Source of the DNA: Patiria pectinifera
Lineage: Eukaryota > Echinodermata > Asteroidea > Valvatida > Asterinidae
Direction: 5' to 3'
NCBI GenBank assembly: GCA_029964075.1
Contig: CM057144.1
Span: 5,293,281-5,357,280 of the forward strand
DNA: 64,000 nucleotides
Below are positions 11,919-25,600 of this stretch, one piece after another. Each line of letters starts with the position of its first letter. Positions within the stretch are counted from its first letter, which is position 1. Under the pieces are notes generated by a model. That model searched no databases. It worked only from the letters and a program-made list of their open reading frames with translations, and was not told where the DNA came from. The translations under genes were made by a program, and so were the position numbers.

Positions 11919-12194
11919 TTTTGAGGAATTCTCCACCTATTGTTGAGAAACAGAGACTGCCCAGCAACATGGGACTGTTCCAACTATAGTGAGGACCACT
12001 GCCACAGGTTGGGCGTAACATGACTGCATCAGCCTGGTTGCGTTAACCAGTCAGTAAAATGATCAGTATAATGTGCCAGGTATAGGATACACGCCACATT
12101 TAGCAAGTTCTCGTATCAAGCGTCTCGTATAGTTTATATCAAGGGTCAGGTCACATGAAAACTACAAAACGTCTTACATTTACGGACAAAACGT
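11919..12194. other. Copy A-specific intron segment
   Basis: 276 bp with no match in copy B, where 38379-40777 occupies the same place. No gene or clear element was seen. Confidence 0.6.
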
Positions 12195-13125
12195 CAAAAA
12201 AACCCCATGAATTTACAGTTTTCTTGTCCTTGTTTACAATGTGTACGTTTTTCGTATCGAAGTATCGAATTAATCAAAGTATGGAATTATTCCAAGTATC
12301 GAATTATTCGAAGTATCGAATTTTGAGCCGTGTAAGGCAATAAAAGGAGAGACTTTTGGGACGCTTGGTGGCAGCAAAAACAACGGTCATTTTCTATTCT
12401 TTGCGCCATTTTGGACATGCGCGCGCACATGCATGATGAACTTAAACATGGCGCAAATGCAAGAGACTGTGTGCTTGCCGCCATAAAGCATCACAAGAGT
12501 CTCCTATTGGTACACGCTATCTCATTCTCTCATTTTAGTTCTCATTGGAGGAGTTCTAAGCAACCGCTTCGGTTGTAGATTTACGGGCATACTAGGAGGG
12601 TTCTTGATGTGGCTTGGTCTCTTCTGTACCTATTGGGTCAACGACATAGTTCAGCTCTACGCAACTGCTGCCATAATAGGTAATAATTATCAATTCACTC
12701 ACGGCTCGGTTTAATACTGTGTCCCTTATTGAATGCATACTAGAATCATTTGCATCTATCCCAAAAGTATAACCTTACCGAATATTATCAATAAGATTAC
12801 TTGGAACAAAGATCCCACTGGTACTAAACACCACGTGGGATTATTGATCTGGAAATCGAGAATTAATGTCGGAAATTTCCATAAATCAGTTGCCTGACTA
12901 TATTAAAGCGTGCTACATTGCACAAAAATCGAGTTTCAAGATCTAAAGGTTGTGGATGTTTTTTTCTTCTTCAATGTTTTACTCGAAAAGTGGAATATCC
13001 ACTGAGCTGAAACTTGATCAGGTTATGTTTTAAACATTCCTCTTTTGGACTTTGAGTGGTGTTTTATTGGTAACGAACAAAATGCATCAAAGCAAAATGA
13101 TCCTCTTTTATGCCTTTAACTTTAT

Positions 13126-14030
13126 TTTGTCGGTATCAATGGTTCTGCTCTGTTCTTTGTACAAGCATTACATTCACTGTGTGGACTTCCGAACAAATTA
13201 AAGATGTCCACATAAACCAGTTTTCAGACACGTTGTGCGGACTTGGCCACGTCCACACAAGGTCCCCCCCCCTCTCTGGAAAACAGAATTAGAGGCATTT
13301 TGGGGTTAGGTTTATTTCTCGCAAAATGAAGAGAAACACTCAAATGAATTAATTGGGTTGAAAGAGTTTTCACAGTGTGAGTAAAATGATTTTTTTTTCA
13401 CAGGTTTCTCTTAAAAACTAGACGAAAACAAAGGAATGTCCACACTAAATTATAACGTAAACATGACTTGTTTGTGTCCGTTTGTTTCTGCATTCAATAG
13501 GGGAACGTTGAACAATAGAGGACAATAGGGTCCCCATTTCTCGAGAGATCCCCTATTTGGATTTGTGTACAGAACATATGGGAGGTCTTGAACTTGATTT
13601 TTTCGGTATCAATGGTTGTGCTCTGTTCTCCGTACAAGCATTACATTCACTGTGTGGACTTCCGAACAAATTAAAGATGTCCACATAAACCAGTTTTCAG
13701 ATACGTTGTGCGGACTTGCCCATGTCCAAACAAGGTTTCCACCTCGCTGGAAAACATGTTTAGAGGCATTGTGGGGTTAGGTTTATCTGTCGCAAAATGA
13801 AGAGAAACACTCAAGTAAATCAATTGGGTTGAAAGAGTTTTCACAGTGTGAGTAAAATGATTTTTTTTCACAGGATTTTCTTACAAACTACCCCAAAACA
13901 AAGGAATGTCCACACTAAGTATAAACGTAAACATGACTTGTGTGTGTCAGTTTGTTTCTGTATTCAACAGGAGACGTAGAACAATAAAGGACAATAATGT
14001 ATGTATGTGCTTCGATTTGTAATAAGACGG
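13126..14030 (+). repeat. Local tandem duplication of about 460 bp (copy A only)
   Basis: Units at about 13126-13577 and 13594-14030 share the block from CGGTATCAATGGTT through GGAATGTCCACACTAA. Copy B has a single unit (43472-43940). The same repeat occurs on the minus strand in two pieces at about 49060-49110 and 49790-50030. Confidence 0.85.
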
Positions 14031-14171
14031 CGTTTTGGGCTTGGAAAAAAAGTACCGGTAGTAGATGTAATGGAATTCCAACCTATGAGAAAAAAAAGTG
14101 AAAGCCGAAATAATTATGTATCATTCATAGAATCCACACCGAATTCCTTTAATTCTTGGTTCTTCTTATAG
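14031..14171. other. End of intron 2 of the copy A transporter pseudogene
   Basis: AT-rich intron end with an acceptor at 14170-14171. No element was recognised. Confidence 0.5.
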
Positions 14172-15529
14172 GTATTGGAATGGGCATTCTCGTCAATGCT
14201 GCAAGCGTAATTATCACCTTTTATTTCATAAAGAGATTCAATGTGGCCAACGCAGTTACCTACGCGGGACGCGGGACGGGGATGATAGCTATCCCTCCGA
14301 TTTTCCAACTTTTGCTGGACAGGTACGGGTGGAGGGGTGCTTTTTTAGTCACATCCGCAATCATGGCAAACGTCATACTCTGTGGCGTGCTTTTCCGACC
14401 TCGTCAATTCGGCCTGGCAGTGAACACAACCGAGTCTACAACAAGTTCACAAGAGGAACTGAGACAGCAGCCCTCAGGTGAAAAAGGCGACGATACTGAT
14501 TATGACGATTATACCGATGGAAGAGCTGGTGAAGTTACAGATGAATCCGATACTTCGACCGCGGTACCGGTACGATATGTCGAAACGAGTACTGGCGATA
14601 AAACTGAGTATATTTCACTACAATATTCTAACCGATCCGGACGAGTGGTGAAACTTCTTAAAGGATTGTCGGACGAAATCGGCCTATATCATGAGGAAAA
14701 GCTTCCGTTTTTCCCTGAGCTGTGCCATAAAGTATCACTTGCTTTACATGCATTTTATTTGTTTCCAATGATAACACGACTCGAAATCCAAAGACGAATA
14801 GTAAAAACATAACCTGTTGACGTTTCAACTCGATGGATGCAACACCTTTTGAGAAAACAATGGAAAACCACGCACAACCTTTTGATCACAAAACACTGGA
14901 CCGATCAGTGGAAATCCCCAACATATATCTTACTTTCTTCTAAATGACAGCAAGCAAGATGGAATAATTTCACGATGTATTTAGTACCAGTACGATCTTT
15001 AACCCAAGAAAGATTTTTAAAATATTGATTCGGTAGGTTTTTTTGGGATAAATGCAAATGATTGATAGAGTAAATGCTGCTTGTCTTCACAGGATGGATC
15101 TTTGATGCTACACGGAGCTATGTTGCTGTGTTCTACATGTTGACTGGAGTACACTTCACTTGCGCATTAAAGTGTCTACTCTTACCTCTACTGAAATGCA
15201 TCGAACCTGGATTAGACCCCAAAGTATCAGATGAATAAAGTATGCATATGAATAGGGCAAGCTTAATTGACCCTACGATTGTATACGGACACGACATTTT
15301 GAAATGGTTTAATTTGGTCTACTATATTCATATTTGTTTTCCAATTCTCGGTTTTGATTGGTGATCTGAATTTAACGCATATTCATAAAATGTCACAGTT
15401 GACTCTTGCGTTCCTTTGACGAGAAAATGCTTTGAAATTATAGCGCGTTTATGTTTTATTAAGCAAAGTACTTTTGATAAAACTACGGCATCGTCTAAAT
15501 CTGCAAACCGAATGGAGGCCGAAATTACT

Positions 15530-16000
15530 AGTCGTACCTGATGTGTTCAACAATAAACCAGAATTGAAGATGAACCTGTGTTCGTGTCTTTCCCGGCCTA
15601 TCTTGACAAACAAACCTCTGTGCTTGGGCAACTTCTCAGTATCCTGCTTTAACTGAGGCTCTGTATGTGTTTGCTCATACTCTAGACACCTGATATTGTG
15701 TCAACTCCGGCAAAGGTGCCATTAGGCTTGGGTCTTTGGCCAATAAGGTTGAACTTTTGGCGGAGCTCACTTTTTTTCTAACATGTTTTCTGAACGGAAG
15801 CGTCTGGTTTGCTATTTCGCACACAGTTACTTTACACATCACTTTTACTTTCCACATTTCACATTAACATGCTGAAATTAACTTTAAATAATAAGATTGG
15901 GAGTTTTCTACCATACCTAACTAACAAAAAAAAAAGACACGAACACAGGTTCATCTTTAATTCTGGTTAATTGTTAAACACATCTGGGGTGACTGTTAAC
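15530..16000. mobile_element. Inverted-repeat element after the copy A boundary
   Basis: Left arm at about 15540-15590 (GATGTGTTCAACAATAAACC, then GAACCTGTGTTCGTGTC) pairs with the right arm at about 15937-15995. A further partial relative is at 51090-51135. It begins just where homology to copy B stops, so it may mark the duplication breakpoint. Confidence 0.65.
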
Positions 16001-19000
16001 CAAGGGAAGGTGAGAAAAACCTTCTGACTCCCAGCTCTTACCTAACAGTACACAATAGTTCCTTGAATTTGAAAAGCCACACTGGTATTAACAAAAGACC
16101 TGTTTGGTGAAACTCCCACTAAGGACATGTACAGTGGAAATTCAGTGAAGTAGATTCATGGCCTGATCAACTAATCTGTAGGGGATGAATACACAATCTT
16201 TTTAATGTGAGTGATAGCATCATTACATTCAAGGGAATGTACAACTTTTGTCAGAAATAAGTGGATTTGGAGGATTAGAATATAGCAAATATTATCAAAA
16301 CTGACTTGTGTAACGTTTTGGGCTTGTAGATGCTGGAAAAACCAAGAATACCAATCATGTCCTTGTAGTCTGGTTCCCTGACCCCAATTAAGATGAAACG
16401 GAGCAACTTGTTGACTTCGGGAAATTGTAAGGTCAGAGAATCAGTCTAGCAGGCTTGTACCCCTTCACAGGCGTGTATGCGGAATAACTAAACATGAAAA
16501 CTAAGGAGCAGTTTTTGAAAATAAGCCAGTTTTCTCCAACGCTGGTCGGCCGACCAGCGTTGGAAAAATACAATTTTTCTTGAAAATGTCAGCACACCAG
16601 GAGTTACAATTTTACAGGATGCTTTAGACTATCATTCTCTAACAAACTAGTAAGGTATTTTGCGATAATTTTATCATTTCGTTTTTTGATGTTGGCAAAT
16701 GTTGTATCTTGGGGGGGGTGTCACATTTAAAAAAAATCTGCTCACAGTTTCCAAGTGTTTTTTTTTTTTTTTTGCAAAACGTAAGTTTTCGTTCATTCAT
16801 GGAGGTGGGAAAACGTCCATATGTTTCATTTTTATGATGGGTATTCATCAGGTCATAGAACGGTAAAAATGATAAGTGGTGGACACCAGTTTTTTATGAT
16901 CGTTTTATGAAAATAGATATAATTACTAGGGAAAAGAGTAGCAAATTACGAGAAATGTTCACAGTTACTCTTAAATAACATGTACTGCATCCCCATGTTA
17001 TTTTTTATGGAGCGAGCCACATATTCTTTTTAAAAATATTTGTTTCCAATTCGTCACTTTCTTTTTGACTCGCCCTGTAGATAAGCTGGTTCAATATTGT
17101 TGTTTCTGAGGGATTAGTTTTATAACCCACCATGACTACTAAATTGCAGCACAGTACGCATCTCACTTTCAATCCATATTCATGGAAAAGCATTTCTGAA
17201 ATCAATTTCATAAAAAAAGCACTTGGATTTGTTTACAAGGTTATTGATGACCTCCGCATTATACGTCTCTTACAGAAAAATGAACTATGACCAAGGTTCA
17301 CGATGCATATACAATTGCCGTAGTCATAAAGCATAATAAACGGGCGCCATTCCCCATAGCGTACACGCATTACACTGAGTGTATCATGCACAATGCAATG
17401 CACTTCAATTCAGGCCGTTCGTCCCGGAAGCTACACGCTAGTGCAGAACAAGAACTGAAAGAAATGAAGTCGGTGACAGAAAGGTATGTGCATTTCCTAA
17501 TTTTGTCCGTTTTCACGGGAAGTGGATGGATGAATGAATTTTGGAACATCATTAATGTTGAGCTGATGTAAATTGACAGGAAATGGCATGCAAGCTAATG
17601 TTGCCATGCGCTATGCATGAAGAAAATACATAAGCCTACATTACATGTTTAAGGTTCGGCTCGGTCCATTAACAGCGGCCATTCCCCAACCCGGTCATTA
17701 ACACGCAGTGAAGACCGGAGCCTCACACTGTTATTCCCATAAAAAAACCTTTTTAACGGAAATAAACACTGAAAATACTGACTTAACTTTACTTAAAATT
17801 GTGACTTATTTCCAGGCGATATTTCAGGACGTTTTGTGTTTATGTTCAGGGGCCATATTTTAGCTAATTACGTTGTTTTTATCACCCATACTTTGGGACC
17901 ACGCTGTACAAAATGGTCTGTTGAGTTTCCGTAGGCTAGGGTAGGTATGATGTGAGTGAGGCAGGGCCAACTTTTACTTGTGAATTTTCATTGTGCATTG
18001 AATAGCAGTAGGCCCCCCTCCTTAGAAAAGAAAATCATTTTAGTTGAAGTTTAGATATCCCCCCTATCCTGCATGGTAGTGTGTCCCCCTGTTTGTTTAT
18101 TTTAGCCCACAAGTCCCCATATAAGCTGCCACATGGTCAAGCCACACATGAGTTCAGCAGACCAGCAGAGAGACAAGCTAACATTTTAGCCTTTTATCAT
18201 GTTCCTCCTACCTGGAGAGTGTTTCCCTACTTGGGTTTGTCTGCTAGTCCAGTCATTGGTTTTTAGTTCATTTCTGTGCTTTTAAAGTCATTTCCACCAT
18301 TGCTGTGTGAGTGTTCCCCTTTTTTCTTTTGGTTATTATTCTTTCTTTTTTGTAATCATCCCAAAATTTCATCCAACTGCTCAGTGTTTTATTCATTGTT
18401 GATACAGATTGAGATTTTTTGCCTTGACGTATTTCTGAAAAGTAGGGTTTTTTTGCGCTTAAGGGTAGAAATTGTTTTTTTTTTTTATGAAGATATTTTT
18501 TGCGAGACTAAATTCAAGTTTCGAGAAGTCTATTTTTGTTTTCTATATTCTTTTCTGGGGTCCAAGTTTAAAGAAACTAAATCGCGACTTTATCATTTGA
18601 ACCAGGATTTTCTGTAGTGAACCATTTTTTTACGCTACATGTGTATTTGTAAACAAAATGATAAAGTACGTATACATTGCACAACTTTCTGAAAACACTT
18701 TATGATGATGTCACACACAACATGCAACCCAACTAATTTTAATTTTGTAGGTTATTTACCACGCAACACAAATATCACATTTTAATACACCCCACGTGAC
18801 TGAGTTTCCACCAATCAGAATATATCAACGCTCCAATGTATTATGCGTTCATGTAACGACGGTTCGATAAATATAGAATCCCCAATTAATGTTTAAAAAA
18901 ACCGTTACAGCAGGCTTTTAACAAAGCATTACATTTAAATGAAATTGTCAACAGATACATTGTGCATTTCAGACAGGTTTTCGCAATGCATGTAGGCCTG

Positions 19001-19660
19001 TATGTGTTTAAAATAAACATTTATGCATTTTCGGTCATTTACAGACTTCTGCATTCACACTGATCGCAATCCATTGGTGTACGCTCTCAACCCCAAACCA
19101 GACCGGCAATTCATCCAGAGAAGTGCGCCCTCTTGACTATGTGTCTCAGTTTACATCCGACATACATATCAAGGGCACAACGGATGTCGTATAGCGGATG
19201 CTCTTTCCCAATCTCAAATCAATGCCTTGAAAACATCGACGCAGATGGATTCGAGCTGATGGCCACAGATAATCACCCACTCTCTAGACCTCAAGCAAGT
19301 TCCGCTCCTTACCTCAAGTACATCCATCTGGTGCAACTTGTCGACTGGTCATGAACGCCCTTTGGTGCCAGAGAAACACCGATGATGCGGAGTGTTTCCG
19401 AATTCCTGCGAGCTACACAATCGATCTCATCCAAGTATTCGAGCAACACTGACACTGGTTAGTAAGTACTGCTACCCTCGCCAAAGACTTTGTGAACGAA
19501 TGGGTCTCAAACGCGACATCATCGTACAGCACTAGGTTATAGCAGAATTTACTCATAGCTTTCGGATACTTTTGATTTGGATCTTTGGCCATCTTCCCTA
19601 GAATCCCCGCATGTACAACCCATAAAGGCATACCAAGCTCACTGGGGTTTCACGAGACAG
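16001..19660. other. Intergenic region, no gene recognised
   Basis: Contains a perfect palindrome (16535-16564), a G run at 16713 and T runs at 16757 and 18475. I see no exon with convincing coding character. The promoter of the DED-NB-ARC gene presumably lies near 18.8-19.66 kb, but I cannot place it. Confidence 0.5.
16535..16564. repeat. Perfect 30-bp palindrome
   Basis: TCCAACGCTGGTCGG is followed immediately by its exact reverse complement, with no loop. The flanks are A/T-rich and also partly symmetrical. Confidence 0.95.
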
Positions 19661-19667
19661 CATTGTG

Positions 19668-22600
19668 ATGGACGGCTCATCATCAGATGCAACCACGGTC
19701 CAGATGACAGGTGCTGCGGCCGTGGGCGAGCAGCCACTGGACATCACGGACCAGCGGACCATCAATCCGTTCTCCGAGCTACTCAGCAAGCTAGCCAAGG
19801 AGCTGATGGAGCACGAACGCCAGCATATCCGTCTCTTGTGTAACCATCAAGGGGTACCCGCCGAGGAACTTGAGACCGATGACGCAGTGGAACTGTTGAG
19901 GTGGGTTTCAGTTGAATCCATTATATTGCCTGAAGACGCAGAGCATGCTGCCAGATACGTTGAGTCATCAAACCGGTGCTATTCAGAACCACGTGCACAA
20001 ACTCACAGCTGATATTTGACTACATGGTTCTACCGCAGACCTAACATCTGTTGGGTTTTAAAACTGAATGGAATTTGGGAAACTGTGGAACATTGTTGGT
20101 GATAGAGAGAGGCATGCTAGTCCTTCAAAATGAATTCCACATCATTCTTGTCTGTGAAAAAAAGGTCTTGCCAGTATCGTGGAATTTTGCGGCGGGGACT
20201 TCGGGAAATTATTGTATTTTGTCCTAAGACGTCTCAAATGTGTTGCCTGTCAGTTAAATGTATCCTGAGCAAGCTTGCTCATTCGATTTTTTTTGTTTGC
20301 AGCATTGATAGCCCTGACTTTACTGTGCTTATAAAATTATGCCAATGGAGGGCAAAACCTAAAATTTACATTTCCTTCAATGCGATTGTGCTAATTTGTT
20401 TGATGTACTCCATCGTTTTGATTTCTGTTTCAGGGTCCTTGAAAAGCACGATTTAATTGGAGAGTATAAGACGAAGTTTTTGAAGGAACTGTTGGAAAAA
20501 TCGGATTGCTCCGCCGGGAAAGATTTGGTAAGAATGTTGAGAAACCCATTTCCAGTTTGCGTTGCAGATAATTTAACCCATTTAAAAACTTTAACATAAT
20601 ATATTTCATAAGGAGAATCGATTTTACGTTGAAATCGAAAACCTGAAATGATATCCTTCAAAGCGGATTCTGTAAAGACTAAGCGAGCTGCACGTACGTA
20701 TGTATTTTCCCCCGATCATAAAAAAAATGTCCTGATTTCCCAAAGCTAGTAACTTTCCATTTAATTCTAGACTTATTGAACGCGCCGCTTATTTCTCAAA
20801 ATTCGTTCGAGGAAAAGAGATAGTATTTGGTTTACTACATTTTTTGATTGCCCTAGGTTAAAGAGTACGAGGAAAAGAGGCGAAAACGCATGCAGAATGT
20901 GGAGATTTTACTTCGGAAGCAGGATCCTCTCTTTGTGGGACGGACCACCTACGTCAGCAGGATCCTAAAGGTCTTCGGCGACCAAGGTCACAACAAATGT
21001 CGCTGCGTGCTTGTGTACGGGCTGGAAGGCTCTGGCAAGACTAAACTGGCAATACTAAGCTGCGCGATCTACGAGCAGGCACGGTGCGGCACCAGGTCAG
21101 TCTATGGGTAGCTCGGGGTGCATGAGACGGGGCGGATAAAACTGCAGCCAGCCCCAAAGGCAAAGACCGCCCAATGCGCTAAACCCTCCCTGGCACTTTG
21201 CACTCAGAATCCGCGTATGCATCAATGGTGTGATCGTAGTATGTAAAGCTGAGATGGGGGAGGGAGGGCAATTAACAGTGAATGTACTTCTGAGCCATAT
21301 TTTGATATAATATGTTTTTATCTGATAACTTACGACACGGCAAACTCGCCAATATTGCTCCCATAGTTTGATGTTTAAAGCTCTTGTTGCAAGCACATGC
21401 TGTATCATTTCCCTTCACCACCAAACTCGCTTCAAGTTTGTTGACAAAGTCTCGCAAAATTTTCGAAACAAAACCTATAGAAGCCGCTTCCTGACGCAAA
21501 GATGGACGGCAACTTACCCGTCAACATGAAACTGAAACATCTCAGTTGATTTCATGTCCGTGTGTTTAATTCATAGAACTTACCACGTCGATCTGCGTAA
21601 GGCGATCAAAATGAAAGAAGTTGGGCTTGGGATTCTAAAAACCGTGACTGGCAAGCAGATCAACCAGAAACTGTTCAAGATGACAATGGTCAAGAAGTGG
21701 ATCATGGACTGCTCAAAAAGTAGGCTTACTTAGACACTGAAGCAAGCACAGCAAGAATAGCAAGCCTGTTTTTTAATTGAACAGTTCAATAGATATGCCT
21801 ATATACAGTACATAAGGCCCTTGCACTTTACATAATACATGTTATAACAGGTATACCTTGTATTTCCAGTAATGGAACAACAAAGGAAAAAAAAAAAAAA
21901 AGACTTTTGCCTAATATTTTCCCTGTTGTAAGCAAGATGTTGTATTAACAGTGCTCTTCTTATCAGGGTTCGACTGTAAACCTTTTACTGAGCTTTCTCT
22001 ATTTTTGTTCAATGTTTCATGTTTTTGTTGTCTCGCTCTAGATACAGTACTACTGTTGGACAATGCTGATGACATCCTTGATCCGACATGTAGTAAAAAT
22101 TGCTTTGTTGAGACCTTTACCGACCTCTTATCGATATCCAACCAGTGTGTGAAGTTCCTCTTAACTTCTCGTTATCCTGTTGGTTGCATGGGTCTTAGGA
22201 AACTTCCAAATTTTATGGAGGTCAAACTCGAGCCTCTGCAGGTCCTCGAATCCTTGGAGCTTCTTAAGAAGCTGTTTAATCATGCTAAGGGGCTTTCTGG
22301 GACGGTCTTGGTCGGAGGAGAGGCGTTACAGGACAAAGAATCTCTGGTTGAAATCGCCAACCTGTGTGGCAATAACCCCCAGGCTCTGCGCGCCGTGGCG
22401 AGCCGCCTGAGCTGCGGCTTCAGCCCCAGAAGTCAAGTTGAGTTCTTGAAGTGTCCAGGGGCTCAATGGGTGTTGGATCCTAGATCCTTGGGAGCTAGTC
22501 AAGCCGTACAAGACGAGAGGAAAGATTTCGAAGATCAAACACTGGTGCTTAACTCGCTAAACGCCATGTACGAGCAGCTCCCTCTACCTCTGAAGGAATC

Positions 22601-25600
22601 TTTGCTGAAACTGTCAGTCTTCCCAAGTTCCTTCAGTCTGAGTAAAGGGGCTAAGATCTTAGGAAAGGAACGACCAGACGCAGTTAGGTTCGACCTGGAA
22701 GCCTTGAAAAGATGGAGTCTCCTAGATGATTATTCCATCCTCGACACTGGACTAAGCGATAACGAGCCTTACTACTTCATGCACCCGCTGGTGCGGTCAG
22801 TTTGCCTTAGCAAAAAAGGATCCAGTGAGATATACAAGGCGGCATATGAAGACGCGATCCGTAGATTCTCAGCCTACATAGTAGACCTTCTTAAAGATCT
22901 GACACAGTTGGGTCACAAGGATTTCGCCAGCGCCCTGGCCAGCTTTGAATCCGACAAGACCAACATCTTGCACTATTTGGAGTTCGGGATGGGTAACAAG
23001 TTTGGTTGCCAGGTTACTGCCGAACAGGAGAACACAGCCTCTATCGTTCCACTTCCGGAGACGAGGGAAGGATTGTTCAGCATTTTCGTGACTTTTCTTG
23101 GTCCCTCTAAGAGGTTAGAATATTACAAAAATATGAGTATCAGAATGAAGAGCAGCGGGGAGCAAGAAGCCTGGGCTTACTTGCAAGGATGGATGGCCGA
23201 TGAGCTCTACGTAAGAGCAAAATACGATGAAGCCTGGAATGCGGTCGAAGAACCGCTGAAAGTGTTGAAAGCCAGAGCCAGCGATCCCGCCATCGGCCGA
23301 ACAAATGACCTGGAGAGAGCTGAAGCTCAGCTGCTATACGTAAAGGGCCGCATCCTGGTGGCTCGGCGCGAGCACAAAGACGGTATTGCTATCCTTGAGC
23401 AAGCCTTGAAAATTCAAGAGCGTCTCCTTGGGAATCACTCGCTCACGGCTCGCTGCCTGAACGGGCTGGGTCATGCTTACTTCAACAAGGCAGATGATGA
23501 CCGCCTCTGTGGCGGCGTGACAAAAGCCCGCGAGTACCATCTGAAAGCCTGGGAGATGCTAGTTAAAATCACCAACGGCAAACCAGAGAGGCACTTCGAT
23601 GCACCCATGTACTTGCTTAACATCGGCGCCACTTTTCATCAGATGGGAAAGAGATTCAAAAGTAGTAACAAGAAGAAGGCTCACGAGTGCTTTAACCTTG
23701 CCATCAAGACCTACCACGAGGCATACGATCTGGAGAGAGCCTCGAAACTCCCCAAATCCCTAAACACTGCGTTCGTCCTCAAGAACATGGCCATGAGCTA
23801 TTGTGAAATGGAGGTGGGTGTTCTATTACAAGACAATAGGCCTACTTCACAAATTTATTTATCAATTTAATTAGAATGTGTACTTAAACGTTTGATGTTA
23901 TAGGCACTAACAGTATCAGAAAACGGTTCAGAGTGTTTTTGTCGCTATCAAATATAATGGTAACGTACAAATCTAAATATGCATGAAGTGGTGTTCCAAG
24001 TTCAAGCGCATGCTTTTAACGCTGCATTTCGGTAATTCACGTCGGCAAGACTTCCAAACACAAGGTTTTTTAAGCAGCCGAGATCTACCCTTCTTTTTAT
24101 CATTTGCATGTAGTTTAAAACAAATCTAAACGAATACTCAAATTGACTCAATTATTAAAGTGTTTTTTTTCACCACCATTTTAAAAAGGAATACGAGGAA
24201 GCTCTACCGTGGGCAACAGATGCCGTCAAAATCAGAGAGGAGACCATAGGCGTGCATCCTACCACGGCTCGCAACCTTTTCTTCATTGGATCTTTGTACG
24301 AAAGTTTAGGGGACGAATGCAAGAAATCAAAGAAACCTGAAGGTAATTTTTAATCGGAGCAATGAAAACGATCTTGGTTTGAAATCCCGTCTGAAAGGGC
24401 ACCTTCTTTACCGTTAGAGGTGGAAGGTCCATCACGAGGACGAAGGTTTACCTCAACGTCGAAAATCTTTTGCGACGCTAAACAAAACCATGTGAAATAT
24501 TAGGTTGTTTTTTCGCTTCCATGTCAATCAAACTATAACATGTAAATTGAGTGGACGTGTACAAACTTCAAGTCATCGGACGATTTGCTTCATTCAGGCA
24601 AAGGTGAAAAAGGTAATTCCAGGTAAAATCAACAAATCGACTGATCTGCATATCATAATAGTTTTTCGGTAAACCATCAAACTGGGGGAATCAAAGCATC
24701 CTCCTTTTTATGAACGCCTCTTTGTTTGAGCGTTTGTTCTGCTACAAATTTCGCGGGCTGAACCTTCAAATCTTATTTGAACTGTTGTACGAACGAATAC
24801 ATACGAGCACACTGTTTTCAACCTAATTCCATCTTCGTCTCACACAACCTAGATAGAACCAAACCGCCAGAGAACTACAAACTAGCCCTGGAATACTACA
24901 ACAGGGCCTTCGAGATGGAGGTCAAACTCGGACCGTCGAACCACAGCATCGAGTACGACGACTTGAAGGAAGATCTGCAGGGCGTGCTAAGGAAACTGCA
25001 CATGAACAAAGAGTTGGATAAGTACCGGAGGATGTTCAAGGTATGTGCATTTGTGGCATGGACATGCGACGTTTACCGTCTGATGATGGTGGTTGTAAGC
25101 GAAACGATTTCAAGAAACAAAAAGCTCCGCTTGGCAATGGCAATAAGTGGCATCAACCCTAGCCATTTACACTGGCAAGGACAGCTGGCCATTGTATCTG
25201 CATTGGCGGAGGCAGATTTTGAGACCTATTGAAAACTTGAAAATGCTCAGAAAATGTTTAACAACCTTGGATCGTATTGTTGCCCGTACTTCTTTTGGTT
25301 GAAGTAACGTACTAAATAAGCCACTTGCAATTATGTCGGTGGCTATTAATGAAAGGGCTCCCCTCAAAGCAGTGACTATAATAATGGAGGAGGGCCTGCT
25401 CCAGAAATGTATGGCTGCTCCAGAAATGTATGGCGAGGAAAAAACGAAAACAAAACAAAACACGCAGCATCCAATTTATGTGGCCCTTTGCGAATTTTGA
25501 ATCGACTATATATTGTAAAACGCTCACTGGTTTACGAAGTATATTGCGTTGTTATTTTGCAAATTGTATATATATTAAATCTCCTGCTATTTAGCAGTCA

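Larger units (their letters stand above)
10516..15238 (+). pseudogene. SLC16/monocarboxylate-transporter-like pseudogene (copy A)
   Basis: Exons align one-to-one with the intact copy B gene: exon 1 10516-10747, exon 2 12539-12679, exon 3 from 14172, last exon 15093-15238 ending in TAA. All recognisable splice sites are GT/AG and phase 1. Exon 3 is broken twice. Just after the codons for DEIG it has lost 2 nt relative to copy B (GGCCTATATCATG versus GGGCTGAATATCATG). About 80 nt further, near 14738, it jumps directly to sequence equal to copy B 45426, losing about 665 bp: several C-terminal membrane segments plus the exon's splice donor. The remaining frame runs into a stop at 14810-14812. A half transporter (TM1-6) is conceivable but unlikely. 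The intact N-terminal exons suggest recent decay. Confidence 0.85.
1..15528 (+). repeat. Segmental duplication, copy A
   Basis: This block matches 29899-46230 in the same orientation. Position 1 corresponds to 29899, and near-identical stretches include 1020-1830 versus 30932-31745 and all four transporter exons. The left edge is cut by the window start. Homology stops near 15528, just after the transporter gene, within the phrase that reads GCCGAAATTACT in both copies. Main differences from copy B are a Polinton-like insertion (5257-9620), an unrelated 276-bp segment (11919-12194), a local tandem duplication (13126-14030) and deletions inside the transporter gene. Confidence 0.93.

Noticed and set aside
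14818-14850. GAAACGTC on the minus strand as a possible third hammerhead
   Set aside because: No CUGANGA box or stem II lies upstream at a suitable distance.
20130-20456. 108-codon frame overlapping exon 2 of the DED-NB-ARC gene
   Set aside because: Wrong frame for the DED exon and mostly intron sequence.
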